Shown: piece after piece, positions 7,537 to 10,881 of the stretch
Numbering within the stretch: the first letter of the stretch is position 1
Layout: each line of letters starts with the position of its first letter
NCBI GenBank assembly: GCA_947307005.1
Contig: CAMZHY010000080.1
Coordinates: 1 to 10,881 of the forward strand
Length of the DNA stretch: 10,881 nucleotides
Direction: 5' to 3'
From: an uncultured Planctomycetaceae bacterium
GTDB taxonomy: Bacteria > Planctomycetota > Planctomycetia > Pirellulales > Thermoguttaceae
Made by a program: the position numbers and the translations under genes
Notes under the pieces: model-generated
What the model was told of the DNA's origin: nothing
The model's input: only the letters and a program-made list of their open reading frames with translations
The model's database searches: none

Positions 7537-8355
7537 ATGACAAACGAAGAACAGCGACAAAAGAATCTCCAGAAGCTCCAGGAACTCACGCTCATGGACG
7601 ACGATTTCATGAACGCCTGCTTCAACGGTTATCCCGAGTTGGCGGAGTTTGTTCTTCGGATTGTCATGAAACGTAACGACTTGCACGTCGTTCGCGTTGA
7701 AACCCAGAGGACGTTTACGAACCTTCTGGGACGCAGCGTTCGGTTTGATATCGACGCGACGGACGAGAAGGGCGTTGAATACGATATTGAAATTCAAAAA
7801 ACAAACGTCGGCGCAAGTCCAAAAAGAGCCCGCTATCATTCGAGCGTCAAGGACTCCGACTTGTTGAAAAAGGAACAGCCTTTCGACGCGTTGCCCGAGA
7901 CTTACGTTATATTCATCACGGAACGCGACGTCCTCGGCGAAGGCGAGCCAATCTACTTCATCGAGCGAATAATTGTTAAATCAGGACGCCCCTTTAACGA
8001 CGGCGAACATATTATTTACGTCAACGGAGCCCATAAGGACGTCGCGACGGAACTCGGGAAACTCGTTCACGATCTAAACTGTTCGAATCCCGACGATATG
8101 TTTTTCAAAGAACTCGCCGACGTCGTTCGCCATTATAAAGAGACGGAAGAAGGGAGAGAAGAAATGAGCCAAATTATCGAAGAATTGATCAATGACGCCG
8201 TGACCGAAGCCGTAGCGGAAAATACCGAAAACAACAGAACTGAGTTTGCGTTAAAATTGCTTGAAGACGGAACATATTCTCTTGAGCGTGTGGCCTATCT
8301 GACGTCGCTTCCCGTCGACAAAGTGCGCGAGCTTGCCTCTCAACTTGTCGGGTAA
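7537..8355 (+). CDS. Rpn family recombination-promoting nuclease / PD-(D/E)XK transposase-type protein
   Basis: The protein has 272 residues. The start MTNEEQRQKNLQKLQELTLM and the block DDDFMNACFNGYPELAEFVL are typical of the PD-(D/E)XK nuclease family transposase group, best known from gut Firmicutes. The nuclease core is visible as LGRSVRFDIDATDEKGVEYD (64-83) followed by IEIQK: D71 and the E85-x-Q87 pair correspond to the D...ExK/Q metal-binding site. Further family blocks are GASPKRARYHSS (92-103), ETYVIFITERDVLGEGEPIY (121-140) and GEHIIYVNG (156-164). The C-terminus (200-272) is helical and acidic, ending in a segment like a small helix-turn-helix. E. coli Rpn proteins stimulate RecA-independent recombination and have DNase activity; some relatives act in phage defence. 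The gene stands alone with its own promoter. A 303-bp copy of residues 98-198 lies 661 bp downstream. Confidence 0.88.
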   Translation: MTNEEQRQKNLQKLQELTLMDDDFMNACFNGYPELAEFVLRIVMKRNDLHVVRVETQRTFTNLLGRSVRFDIDATDEKGVEYDIEIQKTNVGASPKRARYHSSVKDSDLLKKEQPFDALPETYVIFITERDVLGEGEPIYFIERIIVKSGRPFNDGEHIIYVNGAHKDVATELGKLVHDLNCSNPDDMFFKELADVVRHYKETEEGREEMSQIIEELINDAVTEAVAENTENNRTEFALKLLEDGTYSLERVAYLTSLPVDKVRELASQLVG

Positions 8356-8438
8356 AGATTCTGCCGCGACGTCGCTGCTGTCAGTTTTTGCCTCATCGCA
8401 AGCGACAACGCTTAAGCTCAAACGGACGAGAACTCTAG

Positions 8439-8460
8439 GTCGCCGCGCGTGAGCGGCGAC
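8439..8460. repeat. GC-rich hairpin between nuclease gene and its duplicated fragment
   Basis: GTCGCCGC (8439-8446), loop GCGTGA, and GCGGCGAC (8453-8460) form a perfect 8-bp stem. No T run follows on either strand, so an intrinsic terminator is unlikely. It lies in the 133-bp gap between the nuclease stop and the duplicate and may be a rearrangement scar or a REP-like hairpin. Confidence 0.5.
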
Positions 8461-8487
8461 GTCTCTTGAACCCCCGACTTCGGCGGG

Positions 8488-8507
8488 CGCTCGATATCAT
8501 TCGAGCG
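8488..8507. repeat. inverted repeat at the left junction of the duplicated fragment
   Basis: CGCTCGA (8488-8494), loop TATCAT, TCGAGCG (8501-8507) is a perfect 7-bp stem straddling the left breakpoint. In the intact gene the corresponding bases are GCCCGC, which do not pair this way, so the dyad exists only in the duplicate. Confidence 0.55.
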
Positions 8508-8791
8508 TCAAGGACTCCGACTTGTTGAAGAAGGAACAGCCTTTCGACGCGTTGCCCGAGACTTACGTTATATTCATAACGGAACGCGACGTCCTCGGCG
8601 AAGGCGAGCCAATCTACTTCATCGAGCGAATAATTGTTAAATCAGGACGCCCCTTTAACGACGGCGAACATATTATTTACGTCAACGGAGCCCATAAGGA
8701 CGTCGCGACGGAACTCGGGAAACTCGTTCACGATCTAAACTGTTCGAATCCCGACGATATGTTTTTCAAAGAACTCGCCGACGTCGTTCGC
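8489..8791 (+). pseudogene. duplicated internal fragment of an Rpn-type nuclease gene
   Basis: This stretch repeats 7828-8130 in direct orientation with an offset of 661 bp. It covers codons 98-198 (ARYHSS to ADVVR). I count four differences in 303 bp, at 8491, 8494, 8530 and 8578. All are third-codon-position changes that keep Ala, Arg, Lys and Ile. The fragment lacks the start, the D71/E85 nuclease core and the C-terminal part, so it cannot encode an active nuclease. Similarity stops abruptly at both ends. Its frame stays open to 9316 only by running antisense through bcp. The exclusively synonymous differences suggest the donor was a functional paralogue elsewhere, or that the copy is very recent or kept similar by gene conversion. 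Confidence 0.92.
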
Positions 8792-8803
8792 TTGGCGAGC
8801 GTT

Positions 8804-8821
8804 GCGCCGTTCGATCGGCGC
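8804..8821. repeat. small hairpin just right of the duplicated fragment
   Basis: GCGCCG (8804-8809), loop TTCGAT, CGGCGC (8816-8821) is a 6-bp perfect stem 12 bp past the right breakpoint. No T run follows. It could weakly serve the end of bcp on the minus strand, but I see no terminator signature. Confidence 0.35.
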
Positions 8822-8866
8822 GGTCGTTTCGTAGGTCCGCGAGACTGCGGTCGGGATTCGCCGCCG

Positions 8867-9319
8867 TCACAGTTCCCCCAGCATCTGCGCGGGGTTGTCC
8901 GCCGCTTTCACCGCGCCGAAAGCTTTGACGATCACGCCGTCTTCGTCGATCAAGTAGGAACTCCTGACCACGCCCATGGTCGTCTTGCCGTAGTTTTTCT
9001 TCTCTTTCCAGACGTCGTAGAGCTGGATCGCGGTTTTATCGGGATCGGAAAGAAGGATAAAGGGCAGACCGTTTTTCTCTTCGAATTTCTTATGGCTGGC
9101 GACGCCGTCTTTGCTGACGCCGACGACGACGGCGCCGCGCTCGACGAATTGCGGATACAGCTCCGCAAACCCGCGCGCCTGCTTCGTGCAGCCGGACGTC
9201 ATATCCTTCGGATAGAAGTAAAGAACGACCTTTCGCCCCCGGTAATCGGACAGGGAACGGTTGACGCCGTTCTGATCCGGCAGCGTAAAATCTGGCGCTT
9301 TCGTTCCGATCTCTAACAT
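8867..9319 (-). CDS. bcp: Peroxiredoxin of the BCP/PrxQ subfamily, single-cysteine form
   Basis: This 150-residue thioredoxin-fold peroxidase reduces hydrogen peroxide and organic hydroperoxides in the cytoplasm. Family blocks are IGTKAPDFTLPDQNG (4-18), VVLYFYPKDMTSGCTKQARG (31-50), VVGVSKDGVASHKKFEEKNG (65-84), LLSDPD (89-94) and RSSYLIDEDG (119-128). The peroxidatic Cys is C44, with T41 and R119 also in place. The usual PGC is SGC. The resolving Cys found five residues later in E. coli-type BCP is Arg49, and C44 is the only cysteine in the protein, so it must work as a 1-Cys enzyme or use another thiol. The ATG at 9319 follows GAGAGG at a long (10-nt) spacing. It lies 25 bp after the stop of the truncated RecG-like gene in the same direction. 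Confidence 0.95.
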   Translation of the reverse strand: MLEIGTKAPDFTLPDQNGVNRSLSDYRGRKVVLYFYPKDMTSGCTKQARGFAELYPQFVERGAVVVGVSKDGVASHKKFEEKNGLPFILLSDPDKTAIQLYDVWKEKKNYGKTTMGVVRSSYLIDEDGVIVKAFGAVKAADNPAQMLGEL

Positions 9320-9344
9320 GGGATTCTAACCTCTCTTAAAATGC

Positions 9345-9875
9345 CTAGCGAATCGTAATATATTTCTGACGTTTGCTCTTTGGGCTTTCTGGAATTGTTC
9401 GCGCGATTCTTCCCGCGTCAACCAGAGGAATTAGACGCTTTCTGACGGACTTTCTATCCCTAAATCCAAGATAATCCGCTATCTCCATGATGCTTTTTGC
9501 CGTCGTGCAAAACGCCAAGATTCGATCCTCGAAAGAATCCATGACTTGGGGATTTTGCCCCTCGACTTGGGGATTTTGCCCTTCGACTTGGGGATTTTGC
9601 CCTTCGACTTGGGGATTTTGCCCCTCGACTTGGGGATTTTGGCTGTCATCATGGGGAATGACCGATCTGTTTTTAGCGCCAGCGTCCCCATAAACCTCGG
9701 CGCCTAATCTTTCAAACGGAACTGTTACGACAATACTGTTTTCATTAAAACAGACGCATTCTTTTCCATACGCCTCCGTGATCCTCGGAACGCCGCGTCC
9801 GGTATGTTCCGTGATATGGAGCTTGATGAAGACGTCCGAGAGCGCCTGATTGACAGGAACAGATTCTCCGGCGGA
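9345..9875 (-). pseudogene. 5'-truncated RecG-like ATP-binding/winged-helix regulator (AlbA_2/HATPase_c_4 type), C-terminal remnant
   Basis: The minus-strand frame is open with no ATG, GTG or TTG before codon 112. It reads SVPVNQALSDVFIKLHITEH then TGRGVPRITEAYGK and NSIVVTVPFERLG, the C-terminal RecG-like (HATPase_c_4) end of transcriptional-regulator-type proteins that normally begin with an AlbA_2/Schlafen-like domain. Next is a tandem NPQVEGQ heptad linker (9543-9641), then a winged helix, ILAFCTTAKSIMEIADYLGF (residues 8-27 of the 65-residue open segment from 9542) and RKSVRKRLIPLVDAGRIART, ending SKRQKYITIR. The N-terminal domains, several hundred residues in intact relatives, are missing. 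Family similarity stops close to 9866-9875, only a few bases from the stop of the PIN gene. A 65-residue product from the internal ATG at 9542 would contain just the winged helix and is conceivable. Confidence 0.8.
9543..9641. repeat. 21-bp tandem repeat, about 4.7 copies, coding for NPQVEGQ heptads
   Basis: The plus-strand core GACTTGGGGATTTTG recurs at 9543, 9564, 9585, 9606 and 9627, joined by CCCCTC or CCCTTC. On the minus strand it is in frame with the RecG-like remnant and encodes repeated NPQVEGQ between its ATPase-like end and the winged helix. Copies differ only by GAG/GAA synonymous changes. Being a multiple of three, copy-number change would alter linker length without shifting the frame. 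Confidence 0.95.
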
Positions 9876-9880
9876 ACAAA

Positions 9881-10312
9881 CTATTCGACGCCTTGTTCGC
9901 CTCTCGCGCGCCGCACGAGGTCTAACATTTCTCTAGGCGTTACGACGAAAGGACGCTGCGGAAAATGTCGAAGATTACCAGTAACTAATCGCGTTTCGTC
10001 TTCTTTCCTTTTTTCCATGAGAACCGCATAGAAAACGACGTCGCTTGGATTCGGAAAAACGTTCTCTACAGAGCCGGGCTTAACGAACGCGGCGCGAGCT
10101 TTCAGATTGTCTAAAAACGACGCGACCATCTCGTCGCTGAACTGAAACTTCGGACGCGAAAGAACTTCTTTGTATTCGGCAAGGATTTCGTCGCTAACGA
10201 CGGGAATAACGTCGCCGTAAAGAGCTTCGTCGACAACCAACCAAGGAACAGAACTGTTTTTTAACGCCGCAGAAACGATAACGTTCGTGTCGATGACCGC
10301 ATAAAATTTCAT
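9881..10312 (-). CDS. PIN-domain toxin of a type II toxin-antitoxin system
   Basis: This 143-residue protein belongs to the 'putative toxin component, PIN family' group, predicted metal-dependent ribonucleases. The N-terminus MKFYAVIDTNVIVSAALKNS carries the first acidic residue D8 in DTNV. E42 and E45 lie in SDEILAEYKEVLSRPKF, the usual second site. D91 in PNPSDVVFYAVLME is the third. The last PIN motif, normally TGD.DL, reads TGNLRHF (111-117), with Asn in place of Asp, so the fourth ligand is altered. The start ATG overlaps the antitoxin stop by 4 nt (ATGA), indicating translational coupling. RNase targets are unknown; many PIN toxins cleave tRNA or rRNA. Its stop lies at the truncation edge of the RecG-like gene. 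Confidence 0.9.
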   Translation of the reverse strand: MKFYAVIDTNVIVSAALKNSSVPWLVVDEALYGDVIPVVSDEILAEYKEVLSRPKFQFSDEMVASFLDNLKARAAFVKPGSVENVFPNPSDVVFYAVLMEKRKEDETRLVTGNLRHFPQRPFVVTPREMLDLVRRARGEQGVE

Positions 10313-10626
10313 TTGCCGTCGCCTGCGGCAGAGGTTCTCGCTCGACGAGCGGCGGCGATTTCCGCGTTGATCTCGGCCAGCGTCATATCGGAGAGGCCGT
10401 TTTTTTCGGCGACTTCATTCATTGCGAGTAGCGCCTTACGACCTTGTTCCGTCTTATTGGAATCTTGCGGCAGAGTCATTGTAAAAGACGCGCTTTTGGC
10501 CGCCGCCGCTTGCTGAAGAAACGATCTCACCGCCGTCGGCGTGTCTGAACCCAAATTCTCAAAGACCAAAGCCGCCTCCCTGCTCAACGAGTCGTCAATC
10601 GGAATTTGCAATAACGTTGTTCCCAT
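10309..10626 (-). CDS. RelB/DinJ-type antitoxin
   Basis: The product is 105 residues from the ATG at 10626, which has AGGAG 8 nt upstream. A TTG at 10650 would add eight residues (start MARIGVTT) but lacks a ribosome site. The N-terminus MGTTLLQIPIDDSLSREAAL with LVFENLGSDTPTAVRSFLQQ fits the ribbon-helix-helix domain of RelB/DinJ antitoxins (beta strand, then two helices with a conserved Gly turn). The remaining, Ala- and Glu-rich C-terminal half, including GLSDMTLAEINAEIAAARRA, would bind and neutralise the toxin. It sits first in the operon directly before the PIN toxin with a 4-nt overlap. RelB/DinJ proteins usually pair with RelE/YafQ toxins, so this is a mixed pairing. Autoregulation through the promoter at 10663-10690 is expected. 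Confidence 0.82.
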   Translation of the reverse strand: MGTTLLQIPIDDSLSREAALVFENLGSDTPTAVRSFLQQAAAAKSASFTMTLPQDSNKTEQGRKALLAMNEVAEKNGLSDMTLAEINAEIAAARRARTSAAGDGK

Positions 10627-10662
10627 TGTCGTAACTCCTATTCTTGCCAATCCGCGCCGTTC

Positions 10663-10690
10663 ATTGTATATAGTCTCGCTAGAAAGTCAA
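10663..10690 (-). promoter_or_regulatory. strong sigma-70-type promoter of the toxin-antitoxin operon
   Basis: On the minus strand TTGACT (10685-10690), a 16-bp spacer and TACAAT (10663-10668) are near-consensus. The start would fall near 10656, giving a leader of about 30 nt with AGGAG before the antitoxin ATG. The AT-rich, partly symmetric CTATATA within the spacer is a possible antitoxin operator. Confidence 0.65.
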
Positions 10691-10738
10691 ACCGCTCGAA
10701 CGCGTTCCGCCTGAAATACCCAATCGGCGCCGTCCGAT

Positions 10739-10881
10739 TCAATTCTTTTCCACCAACTCCTCATATCTTTCCATCAGCTTCGCGACGATCTCCGACTCGC
10801 TCGTCTCCGGCTTGAACCCGTAGGCTTTTGCTAATGTGCGATAAAGAAGTAATAGAAGTGTAAAAAATTTTGCCGTTCCTA
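10739..10881 (-). CDS. C-terminal end of an unrecognised protein, cut by window edge
   Basis: The last 46 codons of a minus-strand frame are open to the window edge and end in TGA at 10739-10741. The translation is GTAKFFTLLLLLYRTLAKAY followed by GFKPETSESEIVAKLMERYE and ELVEKN. It is amphipathic and charged, as expected of a helical C-terminus, and its codon choice resembles the neighbouring genes (GTC, GCG, GAG, AAG). I cannot assign a family. It lies upstream of the toxin-antitoxin promoter in the same direction, 48 bp before the -35 box. The Leu run near the edge falls in a TA-rich patch and could hide a frameshift. Confidence 0.5.
   Translation of the reverse strand, partial: GTAKFFTLLLLLYRTLAKAYGFKPETSESEIVAKLMERYEELVEKN

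Noticed and set aside
7285..8791. complete insertion sequence around the Rpn-type gene
   Set aside because: I found no terminal inverted repeats or target-site duplications flanking the gene; the repeat is an internal direct copy only.
8522..9316. 264-codon plus-strand frame joining the nuclease fragment to the bcp region
   Set aside because: Only the first 90 codons are nuclease-like; the rest is the reverse complement of bcp. It is a chance fusion at a duplication breakpoint.
9543..9641. CRISPR array
   Set aside because: The units are contiguous 21-bp tandem repeats with no unique spacers, in frame with a protein.

Overview
The window looks like a chromosomal segment of a GC-rich bacterium, most likely a member of the Planctomycetota. 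The main pointer is the 1305-residue secreted-type protein at 1899-5816 (minus): its N-terminus carries the FERLEERALLSA signature, a variant of the LEPR-XLL motif typical of large planctomycete exported proteins, and it also has a dockerin. The nuclease at 7537 belongs to a subfamily familiar from gut Firmicutes, so an animal-gut planctomycete is possible, but that is inference.

Left part (1-1777): a vitamin B6 block. A MocR/GntR-type regulator (pdxR, cut by the window edge) is divergent from pdxS-pdxT, which encode the two subunits of pyridoxal 5'-phosphate synthase. Overlapping divergent promoters and a possible direct-repeat operator lie in the 114-bp gap.

Middle (1833-7223, minus strand): a MATE-family efflux transporter, followed by the large modular protein. 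In order, that protein has the LEPR-type leader, a leishmanolysin-like zinc metalloprotease domain, a fibronectin-III-like region, leucine-rich repeats, a complete two-repeat dockerin, two putative Ig domains and an acidic tail. It has its own candidate promoter inside a long dyad and a clear intrinsic terminator at 1833-1860.

Right part (7285-10881): an accessory region. It contains an Rpn/PD-(D/E)XK transposase-type nuclease with a near-consensus promoter, then a 303-bp internal duplicate of that gene differing only at synonymous third positions and sitting among small hairpins. Next come a BCP/PrxQ peroxiredoxin with one cysteine only, a 5'-truncated RecG-like ATP-binding regulator with a 21-bp tandem repeat, and a RelB/DinJ-type antitoxin plus PIN toxin operon with a strong promoter. 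The window ends in the C-terminus of an unrecognised protein. The truncated gene next to the toxin-antitoxin pair and the duplicated nuclease fragment mark this as a region of recent rearrangement.

I found no RNA genes, CRISPR array or complete insertion sequence. The most unusual items are the internal-dockerin metalloprotease and the duplicated nuclease core.
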